In this document: positions 20,786-29,873 of the stretch, piece after piece
Layout: each line of letters starts with the position of its first letter
Numbering within the stretch: the stretch's first letter is position 1
From: Bradyrhizobium sp. ISRA430
GTDB taxonomy: Bacteria > Pseudomonadota > Alphaproteobacteria > Rhizobiales > Xanthobacteraceae
Assembly (NCBI RefSeq): GCF_029909975.1
Contig: NZ_CP094516.1
Coordinates: forward strand, 744,001 to 808,000
Length of the DNA: 64,000 nucleotides
Reading direction: 5' to 3'
Notes under the pieces: generated by a model
Database searches by the model: none
The model's input: only the letters and a program-made list of their open reading frames with translations
What the model was told of the DNA's origin: nothing
Made by a program: the position numbers and the translations under genes

Positions 20786-23700
20786 TCATTTGGCAGGCTC
20801 CGGGATTCGCAATTTCGTGACGATCGCTTTCGACTTCGCCGGCGGTCGTGGTTTGCCCGCAGGAGGCAAACGGAAGCCCTTGACCAGCCCGAAGATCGCC
20901 GGGATGACGATCAACGTCAGCAGCGTCGACGAGATCATGCCGCCGATCATCGGCACTGCAATGCGCTGCATGATCTCCGACCCTGTGCCGCTGCTCCACA
21001 TGATCGGAAGCAGGCCGGCCATGATCGCGACCACCGTCATCATCTTCGGCCGGACGCGCTCGACGGCGCCTTCCATGATGGCGTCGTAGAGGTCGCCGCG
21101 GCTCATGGCCCGGCCTTCGAGCGCGCAGCGCGCCCTGATCTCGGCAAGTGCCTGGTTGAGGTAGATGAGCATCACTACGCCGGTCTCGGCGGCCACGCCG
21201 GCAAGCGCAATGAAGCCGACGGCGACCGCGACCGAGAGGCTGAAGCCGAGCCACCGCATCAGCCACAGCCCGCCGACGAGGGCGAACGGCAACGACAGCA
21301 TCACGATCAGGGTCTCGGTGAGCGAGCGGAAATTGAGGTACAGCAGCAGGAAGATGATGAGCAGCGTCGCCGGCACGACGATCTTCAGACGGGCCATGGC
21401 CCGCTCGAGATATTCATACTGTCCGCTCCAGACCACGTAATAGCCCGGCGGGAACTGGACGCTCGCCTGCACCGCGCGCTGCGCCTCAGTGACGTAGCCG
21501 CCGAGGTCGCGGTCGCGGATGTCGACATAGATGTAGGTCGCAAGCTGTGCGTTCTCCGTCCGTATCGATGTCGGACCGCGTGCGAGTTGGACGGTCGCGA
21601 CTTCGGCGAGCGGGACCGCACCGCCGGCCGGCATGGGAACGAGGATGTCGCTTGCGATCTTCTTCGGATTGTCCCTGAGATCGCGCGGATAGCGCATGTT
21701 GACCGTGAAGCGCTGGCGACCCTCGACGGTGGTGGTGACCGCCTGGCCGCCGAGCGCGGTCGCGATCGTGTCCTGGACGTCCTGGACCATAATTCCGTAG
21801 CGGGCCAGCGCGGAGCGATCGGGCGTGATTTCCAGGTAGTAGCCGCCGATGCTGCGCTCCGCGTAGGCGGACGAGGTCCCGGGCACCGCCCGCAGCACCT
21901 GCTCGATCTGCTTGGCCAGCCTGTCGATCTCGACGAGATCGGTGCCGATGACCTTGACGCCGACGGGGGTCCGGATGCCGGTCGAGAGCATGTCGATGCG
22001 CGCCTTGATCGGCATCGTCCACGCGTTCGACACGCCTGGGAATTGCAGCGCCTTGTCCATCTCGGCGATCAGCCCGTCTATCGTGAGGCCTGGCCGCCAC
22101 TGCTTCCTTGGTTTGAGATTGACGACGGTCTCGAACATCTCGGTCGGCGCCGGGTCCGTCGACGTCGACGCGCGGCCGGCCTTGCCGTAGACGGACTCCA
22201 CTTCCGGAAACGACTTGATGATCCGATCCTGCGTCTGCATCAGTTCGGCCGCCTTGGTGACCGAGATGCCGGGCAGCGTCGTCGGCATGTAGAGCAGCGT
22301 GCCTTCGTTGAGGTTCGGCATGAACTCGGTGCCGAGCTGACGTGCGGGCCAGATCGTGACGGCGAGCACTCCGATCGCGATCAGGACGACGAGGGTCTTC
22401 GCGCGCAGCACGCCCTTGATAACCGGGCGGTAGATCCAGATCAGCAACCGGTTGAGCGGGTTTCTGTGCTCGGGAACGATCCGTCCCCGGACGAAGATCA
22501 CCATCAGCGCCGGCACCAGTGTGACCGACAGCAGCGCCGCCGCGGCCATTGCGAAGGTCTTGGTGAAGGCGAGCGGGCTGAACAGCCGGCCTTCCTGCGA
22601 TTCCAGCGTGAAGATCGGCATGAACGACACGGTGATGATCAGCAGGCTGAAGAACAGCGCCGGCCCGACCTCTGAGGCGGCATCGATCAGGATCGCGATC
22701 CGCGACCTGCCGGGCTCGGCGCGCTCCAGGTGTTTGTGGGCGTTCTCGATCATGACGATAGCGGCATCGACCATGGCGCCGATCGCAATCGCGATGCCGC
22801 CGAGACTCATGATGTTGGAGCCGATTCCGAGCAGCTTCATCGCGCCAAAGGCCATCAGCACGCCGACTGGCAGCATCAGGATGGCGACGAGCGCGCTGCG
22901 GACGTGCAGCAGGAAGACGATGCACACCAGCGCGACGACCACGCTTTCCTCGACCAGCGTGTGCTTGAGCGTATCGATGGCGGCGTAGATCAGGTTCGAC
23001 CGGTCGTAGACAGGAACGACCTCGACCGACTTCGGAAGGCTGGTGGCGATCTCCTTGAACCGCTTCTTGACGTTCTCGATCACGTCGAGCGCGTTCATGC
23101 CGAAGCGCTGCAGCACGATCCCGCTGGCGACTTCTCCATCGCCGTTGAGCTCGGTGATGCCGCGCCGCTCGTCCGGCCCCAGTTCGACCCGGGAGACGTC
23201 CCGCAGCAGCACGGGCGTGCCCTTGTCCGTCTTGAGGACGATGTTGCCGAGATCGTCGATGCTCTTCAGATAGCCCTTTCCGCGGATGACGTATTCGAAC
23301 TCCGACAGCTCGACGGTACGCCCGCCGACGTCGGCGTTGCTGGCGCGGATCGCGTCCCGGACCTTTTGCATGGTGATGCCGAGGTCTCGCATGCGCTGTG
23401 CGTCGAGGATCACATTGTACTGCTTGACGAAGCCGCCGACGCTCGCGACCTCCGCGACGCCCTCGGCCTTCGCGAGCGCGAATTTGAGATTCCAGTCCTG
23501 AATCGTCCTTGTCTCGGCCAGATTCAGTTCCTTGGACATCACCGCGTACTGGTAGACCCAGCCGACGCCGGTCGCGTCCGGGCCGATGGTCGGCGTCACG
23601 CCTGCCGGCAGCCGCGACGTCGCACTGTTGAGGAATTCGAGAACGCGGGAGCGCGCCCAATAGATGTCGGTGCCGTCCTCGAAGATCACGTAGACGAAGG

Positions 23701-23971
23701 AAACTCCGAAGAAGGAGAATCCGCGCACGACCTTGGATTTCGGGACCGTGAGCATCGCGGTAGCGAGCGGATAGGTGACCTGGTCTTCGATCACCTGCGG
23801 CGCCTGCCCAGGATACTCCGTGTAGACGATGACCTGCGTGTCGGAGAGGTCGGGGATGGCGTCGAGCGGCAGATGGACGAGCGCGTAGATTCCGGCGGCA
23901 GCGGCGAAGCCGGTACCGAACAGCACCAGCAGCAGGTTGCGCGCCGACCAGGCGATGACGCGTGCGATCAC
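20786..23971 (-). CDS. cusA: Cu(I)/Ag(I) RND efflux pump, CusA type
   Basis: The 1061-residue RND permease has proton-relay motif GGIAIAIGAMVDAAIVMIEN, with Asp402 and Glu409, in the form of monovalent-metal members. The three methionines of the E. coli CusA metal site are all conserved in context: LLYMPTTLPG, APTEMFETV and RIDMLSTGI. It should export Cu(I)/Ag(I) from the periplasm or cytoplasm. The start overlaps the cusB stop by four bases. The C-terminus ends about 10 bases before the small Met-rich peptide gene. Confidence 0.94.
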   Translation of the reverse strand: MIARVIAWSARNLLLVLFGTGFAAAAGIYALVHLPLDAIPDLSDTQVIVYTEYPGQAPQVIEDQVTYPLATAMLTVPKSKVVRGFSFFGVSFVYVIFEDGTDIYWARSRVLEFLNSATSRLPAGVTPTIGPDATGVGWVYQYAVMSKELNLAETRTIQDWNLKFALAKAEGVAEVASVGGFVKQYNVILDAQRMRDLGITMQKVRDAIRASNADVGGRTVELSEFEYVIRGKGYLKSIDDLGNIVLKTDKGTPVLLRDVSRVELGPDERRGITELNGDGEVASGIVLQRFGMNALDVIENVKKRFKEIATSLPKSVEVVPVYDRSNLIYAAIDTLKHTLVEESVVVALVCIVFLLHVRSALVAILMLPVGVLMAFGAMKLLGIGSNIMSLGGIAIAIGAMVDAAIVMIENAHKHLERAEPGRSRIAILIDAASEVGPALFFSLLIITVSFMPIFTLESQEGRLFSPLAFTKTFAMAAAALLSVTLVPALMVIFVRGRIVPEHRNPLNRLLIWIYRPVIKGVLRAKTLVVLIAIGVLAVTIWPARQLGTEFMPNLNEGTLLYMPTTLPGISVTKAAELMQTQDRIIKSFPEVESVYGKAGRASTSTDPAPTEMFETVVNLKPRKQWRPGLTIDGLIAEMDKALQFPGVSNAWTMPIKARIDMLSTGIRTPVGVKVIGTDLVEIDRLAKQIEQVLRAVPGTSSAYAERSIGGYYLEITPDRSALARYGIMVQDVQDTIATALGGQAVTTTVEGRQRFTVNMRYPRDLRDNPKKIASDILVPMPAGGAVPLAEVATVQLARGPTSIRTENAQLATYIYVDIRDRDLGGYVTEAQRAVQASVQFPPGYYVVWSGQYEYLERAMARLKIVVPATLLIIFLLLYLNFRSLTETLIVMLSLPFALVGGLWLMRWLGFSLSVAVAVGFIALAGVAAETGVVMLIYLNQALAEIRARCALEGRAMSRGDLYDAIMEGAVERVRPKMMTVVAIMAGLLPIMWSSGTGSEIMQRIAVPMIGGMISSTLLTLIVIPAIFGLVKGFRLPPAGKPRPPAKSKAIVTKLRIPEPAK

Positions 23972-25401
23972 GGGCGCGCCTCCATGCTGCCTACCGCCGG
24001 CTCGGCCGGTTTCTCGTTCGCCTCGGAAAATCCCTTCAGTGCAGCCTTCAGATTGCTCTCGGCATCGATCAGGAAGTTTGCCGAGGTGACGACGGCCTCG
24101 CCTTCCGACACGCCTTGGGCAACCTCGACGAAGCCGCCGCCCCGACGACCGAGCTTCACTTCGCGCGGCTCGAAGCGCCCTTCGCCTTTGTCGACCAGGA
24201 CGGCCTGGCGGCTTCCGCTGTCGAGCACGGCGCTTTCCGGCACCGCCAGCACCGGTCCCGGCGTGCCGACCTCGATCTCCGCATCGACATACATCTCGGG
24301 TCGCAGCAGTTCATCGGGATTGGGCACCTCGATCCGAATCCGCGCCGTGCGCGTCGCTGCGTTGAGATGAGGATAGATCAGCGCCACCGTGCCGCCGAAG
24401 CTCTGGCTGGCGAGCGCGCGCGGCCTGACGGTTACCTTCGTGCCGACAGCGACCTGCGCCAGATCGCGCTCTGCGACATCGATGAGCACCCAAACCAGAC
24501 GGTGGTCGGCGATCCTGAACAGGACGTCGCCGGGGCCCGCACGCATGCCGTTCACGGCGTTGCGCTCCAGGATCTCGCCGTCCTGCGGCGCGAGCCAGGG
24601 AATCGACAGCAAGATTTCCCGGGTGCGTTCGAGCTCCCTGATGGCCGGCTCCGGGGTGGCCAGATTTTCCAACCTGCGGCGCGCGCCCTTCAGCTCCTTC
24701 CCGGTCGCGCCGGCGTTGATGGCGGAGAGATATTCGGCGGCGGCGCTGGACAGCGCCGGGCTGTACACGTTCATGAGCGGTTGCCCCTTGTGGACGTGAT
24801 CGCCCGTCGTGACGTTGGCGACGCTCTCGACGAATCCCTCGAAGCGCAGCGCGACCACCGAGACGCGTCTCTCGTCCTCCTGGACGGTCCCTGGCGCCCG
24901 GATCAGCGACTTCACGAGCCGCCTCACCACCGGCTCCGATTTGACGCCGGTGCGCTGGATCTTGCCGGGCGACAGTTTGATTGAGCCGTCGTCACTATCG
25001 TCGCCCTCATAGACGGGAATGTAGTCCATCCCCATCGAGTCCTTCTTCGGCACCGGGGAGGTGTCGGGCAGGCCCATCGGGTTGCGGTAATATTTGACTT
25101 TGCGATCGCTCTGCGCCTTTGCCGAGTTCTTGGCCGCGGTCATCGTTGCTGGCTGGTCGGGCGTATCGGCGGTCGCCGGCACGGCGACATAGTCGCGGCC
25201 GTCCTCGGTTTTCTTCGGCGTCGGCGAATAAAGCGGTTTGCCGTCGGGGTCCTGATAGTAGAGCGGGGCGCTGGCGTCCGCTGCACCGGCAGCGGACAGC
25301 AAGGGGCCGACGTTCGGCGGCAAGTTGCTGCCGGCGAACAGCGCGACACCTGCCGCTGCGAGGATCGCAGCAGCAGTGCCGATGAGGCGGTTGCGGCTCA
25401 T
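23968..25401 (-). CDS. cusB: RND periplasmic adaptor, CusB type, with duplicated metal-binding domain
   Basis: The 477-residue adaptor has an N-terminal anchor (LIGTAAAILAAAGVALFAGS) and two copies of a short heavy-metal-binding module. The first (about 47-77, YYQDPDGKPLYSPTPKK) lacks methionines; the second (about 104-134, YYRNPMGLPDTSPVPKKDSM) keeps them. Barrel-sandwich, lipoyl and membrane-proximal domains of CusB follow. It passes Cu(I)/Ag(I) to CusA and bridges to an outer-membrane channel, which is not encoded in this cluster. It overlaps the preceding gene by four bases. Confidence 0.92.
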   Translation of the reverse strand: MSRNRLIGTAAAILAAAGVALFAGSNLPPNVGPLLSAAGAADASAPLYYQDPDGKPLYSPTPKKTEDGRDYVAVPATADTPDQPATMTAAKNSAKAQSDRKVKYYRNPMGLPDTSPVPKKDSMGMDYIPVYEGDDSDDGSIKLSPGKIQRTGVKSEPVVRRLVKSLIRAPGTVQEDERRVSVVALRFEGFVESVANVTTGDHVHKGQPLMNVYSPALSSAAAEYLSAINAGATGKELKGARRRLENLATPEPAIRELERTREILLSIPWLAPQDGEILERNAVNGMRAGPGDVLFRIADHRLVWVLIDVAERDLAQVAVGTKVTVRPRALASQSFGGTVALIYPHLNAATRTARIRIEVPNPDELLRPEMYVDAEIEVGTPGPVLAVPESAVLDSGSRQAVLVDKGEGRFEPREVKLGRRGGGFVEVAQGVSEGEAVVTSANFLIDAESNLKAALKGFSEANEKPAEPAVGSMEARP

Positions 25402-25796
25402 TGCTCGGCCGTGACGACGAGCTTATTTTCGACCGTTCCGGTTTCGCCTTGCACCTTGGCGCCAAGCGAAAGCTGCCATCGTCCAGCCATGCCGAAGGTC
25501 GCCTTGAATCGGTAGGTGCCGAGCTCGGTCGCCGGCATGGGCGTGACCTTGGTGGCCATCTCCTGCATGCCGTCCGGAGCCATGTCGAGCCGGCTGGCGA
25601 AGACCACCGCGTCGGGCACGGCCTTGCCGGTGGTCTTGTCGACAAGTCGCACCGCCACGATGCGATCGTCTCCGGCCTTTACGGTCGGCTGAACGAGCCG
25701 GAACTCGTAATTCTTGATTTCGGCATGCGCAGTACCCGTGAGGGCAGCGCCGATCAGCACGGCCACGGCGGCGCGCGCGACGTTGAACGTTGTCAT
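25398..25796 (-). CDS. Secreted YtkA/FixH-like protein
   Basis: The 132-residue protein has a signal peptide (ending near AHAEIKNYEF) and one immunoglobulin-like domain of the YtkA/FixH type (VRLVDKTTGKAVPDAVVFAS, GTYRFKATFGMAGRWQLSL). Conserved DMAPDGM and MP segments could bind copper. Start at 25796, chosen for the GAGGAA ribosome site at 25805-25810; a longer frame begins at 25841. First gene of the fixH-like/cusB/cusA/42-aa/cytochrome/Spy-like run, all joined by overlaps or short gaps. It may take the place of CusF as a periplasmic copper handler (inference). Confidence 0.83.
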   Translation of the reverse strand: MTTFNVARAAVAVLIGAALTGTAHAEIKNYEFRLVQPTVKAGDDRIVAVRLVDKTTGKAVPDAVVFASRLDMAPDGMQEMATKVTPMPATELGTYRFKATFGMAGRWQLSLGAKVQGETGTVENKLVVTAEQ

Positions 25797-25928
25797 GAAT
25801 TCAATTCCTCGATTGGTCTGATGGAGCCGCCAGGGCCGCACGCGACAAGCCGCAATGCAGCCAGGCGACAGGCAGCAGTTGCGCGCGCCGGCTTAGACGC
25901 GCGGGATCATCAGGCGCGTGAACGCCGA

Positions 25929-26369
25929 TCAGACCTGGGTTCGAGGGGGATGGTCGGGCGGCTTTGCGCCGAGTCCGTCGACGAGAGGATCATTACGCAG
26001 CACAAGCGCGCTGTGCCGGGCCTGGCGCTCGGTCAGCGCAGCAGCTCCAGACGGCGCGGGGACCGAGATGTTCAGCAGGCAGAGCGCCACGAACGGGCAG
26101 GGACCGTCATCCTTGCCCTTGGTCTGTCCTGGGCAGCACGGCATGTCCGCCATCGCTTGCATATCATCCGACAAAGCCTGCACGTCGCCCGGCATAACCT
26201 GCGTGTCGTCCGACATCGCTTGCATGTCGTCTGACATGCCCTTCATGCTCTGGTAGTGCGCGGCGCCGGAGACGGGCACGGCAAGCGCAGGGGCGGCCAG
26301 CGGCGCGAGCAGAAGCCCGAGCGCGACCAACAGCATGACCAGAGCGTTGGCGAACCGTTTCAGCACCAT
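25929..26369 (-). CDS. Secreted Met/Asp heptad-repeat protein
   Basis: The 146-residue protein has a signal or anchor (FANALVMLLVALGLLLAPLA) and four tandem seven-residue repeats of the type MSDDMQA, ending in MADMPCCPGQ. A second Cys segment is GPCPFVALCLL. The repeat is acidic and Met-rich, a composition seen in periplasmic copper-binding proteins. An in-frame GTG at 26384 is an alternative start. It lies 132 bases upstream of the copper cluster in the same direction and is probably co-regulated. No family recognised. Confidence 0.68.
   Translation of the reverse strand: MVLKRFANALVMLLVALGLLLAPLAAPALAVPVSGAAHYQSMKGMSDDMQAMSDDTQVMPGDVQALSDDMQAMADMPCCPGQTKGKDDGPCPFVALCLLNISVPAPSGAAALTERQARHSALVLRNDPLVDGLGAKPPDHPPRTQV
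26154..26237 (-). repeat. Four tandem 21-bp coding repeats
   Basis: Units at 26217-26237, 26196-26216, 26175-26195 and 26154-26174 each encode a heptad (MSDDMQA, MSDDTQV, MPGDVQA, LSDDMQA). The first and fourth units differ at only four positions. Confidence 0.85.
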
Positions 26370-26512
26370 ACCCGATTGTCGCACGTCGTGACGGAACCTG
26401 CAAACCGTGCCGCCATCACGATTTGGCCAGACACAAACGCGGCGGGCGTTTTTCCTGTCGGGAAAAATTTATTCGTGTTGTGCGAATTTGGACTCTCTTA
26501 ACGAGAATGCGA

Positions 26513-26740
26513 TCAGGCGCGGCGCTCGGATCGTTGCGACAGGAGTGCGTCGGCTGCCGCGTCTTGAACGAGCCAGTCCTCCCTGGCTTCGACCGTGACC
26601 GTCACGTGACAACTCGCCTCCATCGCCCGTTCGAGCCATTTGATGGCTTCGTCGATCCACTGGTCATGGTGCGCGGGATCGGCGATGGCCTTCTCCCGAA
26701 ATGCGTTGGCCTGGTTCAGGCAGGCGGTTCTGCGGTCCAC
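26513..26740 (-). CDS. Small helical protein of unknown function
   Basis: A 75-residue protein, MDRRTACLNQANAFREKAIA and onwards, predicted helical with a conserved-looking DQWIDEAIKWLERAM segment. Proteins of this style are frequent in Bradyrhizobium and have no assigned role. It stands alone on the minus strand between the copper cluster and a methyltransferase gene. Confidence 0.65.
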   Translation of the reverse strand: MDRRTACLNQANAFREKAIADPAHHDQWIDEAIKWLERAMEASCHVTVTVEAREDWLVQDAAADALLSQRSERRA

Positions 26741-26836
26741 GCGGCTCTCCGATGTTCCGCCCCGAGCGCATCTTTGAGCATCAAAGGAAGGGCGTCGTTA
26801 ACATAGGACAGGCGGCGCGGCGCAAAAACGATAAGA

Positions 26837-26864
26837 CCAAGCTCCGGCGCGAACCGGAGCTTGG
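26837..26864 (-). terminator. Terminator hairpin of the minus-strand methyltransferase
   Basis: A perfect 11-bp stem CCAAGCTCCGG/CCGGAGCTTGG with a 6-base loop. On the minus strand it runs into TCTTATCGTTTTTG, giving a T-rich tail about 85 bases after the methyltransferase stop. Confidence 0.7.
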
Positions 26865-26950
26865 GGCGACTGATAACCTGGATCGTGAGGGTTCGTTCCC
26901 GCCGACGATGCCGGTCTTCGGGCATCATTGCGGGCGCGGCAACGCGGTTG

Positions 26951-27568
26951 TTACGGGTGTGGGACGGCCCGACCTTCATACATGAACGTCATCGGCTTTG
27001 GTCCCCGCATGTAGCCGACATTGAGATCCTCGACGGCGAAACCGTTGCTGCGGATCAGGTCCGCGATGGCACGATTGAGATGGCAGCCGCCCGCGATGAC
27101 CTTCCAGGGCGGGGTCAAATGATCCTGCCACCATTGCACGCTGGCCTCGGGCGCACGGCCATGCTCAACGAATAGGAGCTGTCCGCCCGGCTTCAGGATG
27201 CGCCGCGCTTCCGAGAGCGCGCGACTGACGTCGGGGATGCTGCACATCGTCCACGTTGTCACGACGGTGTCCACGCTTGCATTCTCCAGCGGAATGGCTT
27301 CCGCGGAGCCCTCGATCAGCTCGAGGTGGCTTGCGTGCCGCCGGCCGGCGTCGCGCGCGATCTCCAGCAGCTTTGATGATGGATCAATGCCAATGATTTG
27401 CGTCACGCTCGGCCCGTAGAAGCCGAGATTGAGCCCCGGACCTATTCCGAGCGCGAGGACGCGGCCCGTCGCGGCGGATGCTACCCGGGTACGATACGGC
27501 ACGAGCTGGGCTTGGCGCATCGCGAGATGCGTCAGCCAAGGCAACATCCTGTCCTGATAGAAGCTCAT
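26951..27568 (-). CDS. Class I SAM-dependent methyltransferase (UbiE/PmtA-like)
   Basis: The 205-residue protein has motif I VLALGIGPGLNLGFY (about residues 37-51), motif II IIGIDPSSKLLEIA and the post-motif region VDTVVTTWTMCSIPDVSRAL. This form is seen in phospholipid and quinone methyltransferases. The N-terminus FYQDRMLPWLTHLAM is a likely membrane-associating helix. Substrate is unknown. It precedes a terminator and follows pepT after 76 bases in the same direction, but is probably a separate unit. Confidence 0.85.
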   Translation of the reverse strand: MSFYQDRMLPWLTHLAMRQAQLVPYRTRVASAATGRVLALGIGPGLNLGFYGPSVTQIIGIDPSSKLLEIARDAGRRHASHLELIEGSAEAIPLENASVDTVVTTWTMCSIPDVSRALSEARRILKPGGQLLFVEHGRAPEASVQWWQDHLTPPWKVIAGGCHLNRAIADLIRSNGFAVEDLNVGYMRGPKPMTFMYEGRAVPHP

Positions 27569-27644
27569 ACGAGTCCCCGGACATCGTGTTCTTTACCGCT
27601 GCCTCGCGGGGCCGTGCCGGGCCCCGCGTCTTGCCGCGGTGAAC

Positions 27645-28895
27645 CTACGCGCGCTCTTCCCAGATCATCGCGAGATGCACGATGGTCTGTACCGCCTTCT
27701 CCATGTCCTGCCGGCTGACCCATTCCAGGCGCGAGTGGAATGCGTGCTCGCCGGCGAAGATGTTGGGACAGGGCAGGCCCATGAATGACAGCCGCGAGCC
27801 GTCCGTGCCGCCGCGGATCGCGGTGCGCATCGGACGCAGGCCGGCGCGGCGGATGGCCTCGATGGCGTATTCCAGGATGTGCGGGTGACGGTCGATCACC
27901 TGCTTCATGTTGCGGTACTGCTCTCTGACCTCGAACCGGTAGGTCGAGCGCGGATACTCCTTCATCACGTCCTTGACGATGCCTTCGAGCAGGGCCTCCT
28001 TCTCCTTCAGGCCCTCTTCGGTGAAGTCGCGCACGATGAAAGCGAGCGCCGCCTGCTCGAGCGCGCCGCTAATGCCGATCGGATGCAGGAAACCATGCTT
28101 GCCTGACGTGGTCTCGGGCGAGCAGCCTTCCTTTGGCAGCCGCTCGATGATGGCGGCGGCGATCTTGATCGCGTGCTCCATCTTGCCCTTGGCGTAGCCG
28201 GGATGGGCGCTGACGCCATTGATGGTGATGGTGGCGCCGTCGGCCGAGAAAGTCTCATCCTCGACGCTGCCGGCGCTCTCGCCGTCCATGGTGTAGCCGA
28301 AGTCGGCTCCCAGCTTCTTCAGGTCGACATTGTCGACGCCGCGGCCGATCTCCTCGTCGGGCGTGAACAGGATCTTGATGGTGCCGTGCTTCACGTCGGG
28401 ATTGTTGATGAAGAAATGCGCGGCATCCATGATCTCGGCGACGCCGGCCTTGTTGTCGGCCCCCAACAGCGTGGTGCCGTCGGTGGTGATGATGTCGTTG
28501 CCGATCTGGTTCTTCAGCGCCGGGTGCTCGGCAAAGCGGATCACCTGGGTGGGATCGCCCGATAGTGTGATGTCGCCGCCGCGATAGTTCTTCACGACCT
28601 GCGGCTTGACGTCCTTGCCGGAGCAATCGGGCGAGGTGTCCATGTGCGAGCAGAAGCAGATCACCGGCACTTTCTTGTCTGTGTTGGCCGGGATCGTCGC
28701 ATAGACGTAGCCATAGTCATCGAGATGGGCATCAGTGACGCCCATGGCCTTGAGCTCGGTGACGAGCACGCGGCCGAGATCCTTCTGCTTCTCGGTCGAG
28801 GGCGAGGAGGGAGATTCAGGATCGGATTGGGTGTCGATGGTGACGTAGCGCAGGAAGCGCTCGGTCACGGTATGCGTGAAGGTGAGGGAGGACAT
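27645..28895 (-). CDS. pepT: Peptidase T (tripeptide aminopeptidase)
   Basis: The 416-residue M20B metallopeptidase has zinc ligands and catalytic residues in order: CFCSHMDTSPD (His84; Asp86 is the catalytic Asp next to it), LLGADNKAG (Asp), FTPDEEIGRG (catalytic Glu plus Glu ligand), TMDGESAG (Asp) and AGEHAFHSRLE (His). It removes the N-terminal residue from tripeptides in the cytoplasm. Length agrees with the family (about 410). Confidence 0.96.
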   Translation of the reverse strand: MSSLTFTHTVTERFLRYVTIDTQSDPESPSSPSTEKQKDLGRVLVTELKAMGVTDAHLDDYGYVYATIPANTDKKVPVICFCSHMDTSPDCSGKDVKPQVVKNYRGGDITLSGDPTQVIRFAEHPALKNQIGNDIITTDGTTLLGADNKAGVAEIMDAAHFFINNPDVKHGTIKILFTPDEEIGRGVDNVDLKKLGADFGYTMDGESAGSVEDETFSADGATITINGVSAHPGYAKGKMEHAIKIAAAIIERLPKEGCSPETTSGKHGFLHPIGISGALEQAALAFIVRDFTEEGLKEKEALLEGIVKDVMKEYPRSTYRFEVREQYRNMKQVIDRHPHILEYAIEAIRRAGLRPMRTAIRGGTDGSRLSFMGLPCPNIFAGEHAFHSRLEWVSRQDMEKAVQTIVHLAMIWEERA

Positions 28896-29009
28896 TTTCT
28901 GTTCAAACCGCCGGGTCAGGTGAGCAAGGCGGTATACCAGAAAAGCGTCATTCCGGGGGCCGCGTTGAGGTCCGCGCGACGCCGGATCAGGCTTAACGAA
29001 ACGTAGCGC

Positions 29010-29309
29010 TCAGATCGCCTCTTTGAGTTCCTTGACCGGGCGGAATGCGACCTTCTTGCTGGCCTTGATGTGGATCGGCTCGCCGGTGGCGGGATTGCGC
29101 CCGGTGCGCGCGGCGCGCTTGCGGACCTGGAGAATGCCGAGGCCCACGATCCGGACACGGTCGCCCTTCTTCAGGTGCTTGGTGATCAGGTCGACCATGT
29201 TGGTCAGGATCGCCTCGGCATGCTTTTTCGAAAGCTCCTGGCCTTCCGCGATGGCGGCGGCGAGGTGCTTGAGCGTGATGGTGGCTGGAGCGGCTGCCTT
29301 CTTCGCCAT
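29010..29309 (-). CDS. HU-family DNA-binding protein
   Basis: The 99-residue basic protein carries the HU/IHF signature GRNPATGEPIHIKASKKVAF (about residues 71-90), which is the DNA-inserting beta arm. It has a slightly extended Ala/Lys N-terminus (MAKKAAAPATITLK). The start at 29309 is preceded by GGAGG at a good distance; an upstream in-frame codon at 29441 is rejected. It is a nucleoid protein that bends DNA; assignment to HU or IHF is not settled. Confidence 0.93.
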   Translation of the reverse strand: MAKKAAAPATITLKHLAAAIAEGQELSKKHAEAILTNMVDLITKHLKKGDRVRIVGLGILQVRKRAARTGRNPATGEPIHIKASKKVAFRPVKELKEAI

Positions 29310-29548
29310 GTCTGGCCTCCTTGTTTCTTGCCGGTGTTCTGAGGGAAGATGGCCTCGAAACCGCGCAAGTTCCGGAACGCGTAGACGATTCGGGACTGGA
29401 CTGACTACGCCGCCGGCGCGACCGTTAAGCATGGTCTGCATGCGCCGCTGGTAGAAGTGCGGACGTTGCGACTAACGATGCAACGTCCTTGACTTCACCA
29501 AGTCCCGCCTTTAAGTCCCCCCTCGTTCCGCGGACATCTGCGCGTCAC

Positions 29549-29625
<77 letters not shown>

Positions 29626-29819
29626 TTTTTGGCAACATCTTCATCCCCTTCGCTTTGAACCTTGGTCTCGACGGCGTCCGCATTGGACCGTCGATGCGCC
29701 TTTCCGATGTTTGAATCGTGCCAGTGCTAGCGGAAAGGCCGTGTGCTGAGCTTCGGTTTCATAGATTTTCTTGTTAAATCAAATCTTTGCCAGCAGATAT
29801 TGAGCCTTTGCCAGAAAGC

Positions 29820-29846
29820 AAAAGGCCGCCCGGAGGCGGCCGTTTT
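29820..29846. terminator. Bidirectional-looking hairpin terminator
   Basis: The stem GGCCGCC (29824-29830) and GGCGGCC (29835-29841) is flanked by A and T runs on both sides. It lies about 30 bases after the stop of the minus-strand small protein. Confidence 0.7.
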
Positions 29847-29873
29847 GTCTCAAACCGGACCTTTCTCGCGCCG

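Noticed and set aside
28930..29005. Possible fragment of a dispersed repeat (GTCATTCCGGGGCCGCG) between pepT and the HU gene
   Set aside because: The match to known repeat cores is short and one-sided, so it is not reported as an element.
29785..29816. Direct repeat CTTTGCCAG after tRNA-Asp as an attachment site
   Set aside because: Nine bases only, with no match to the tRNA 3' end and no mobile gene nearby.
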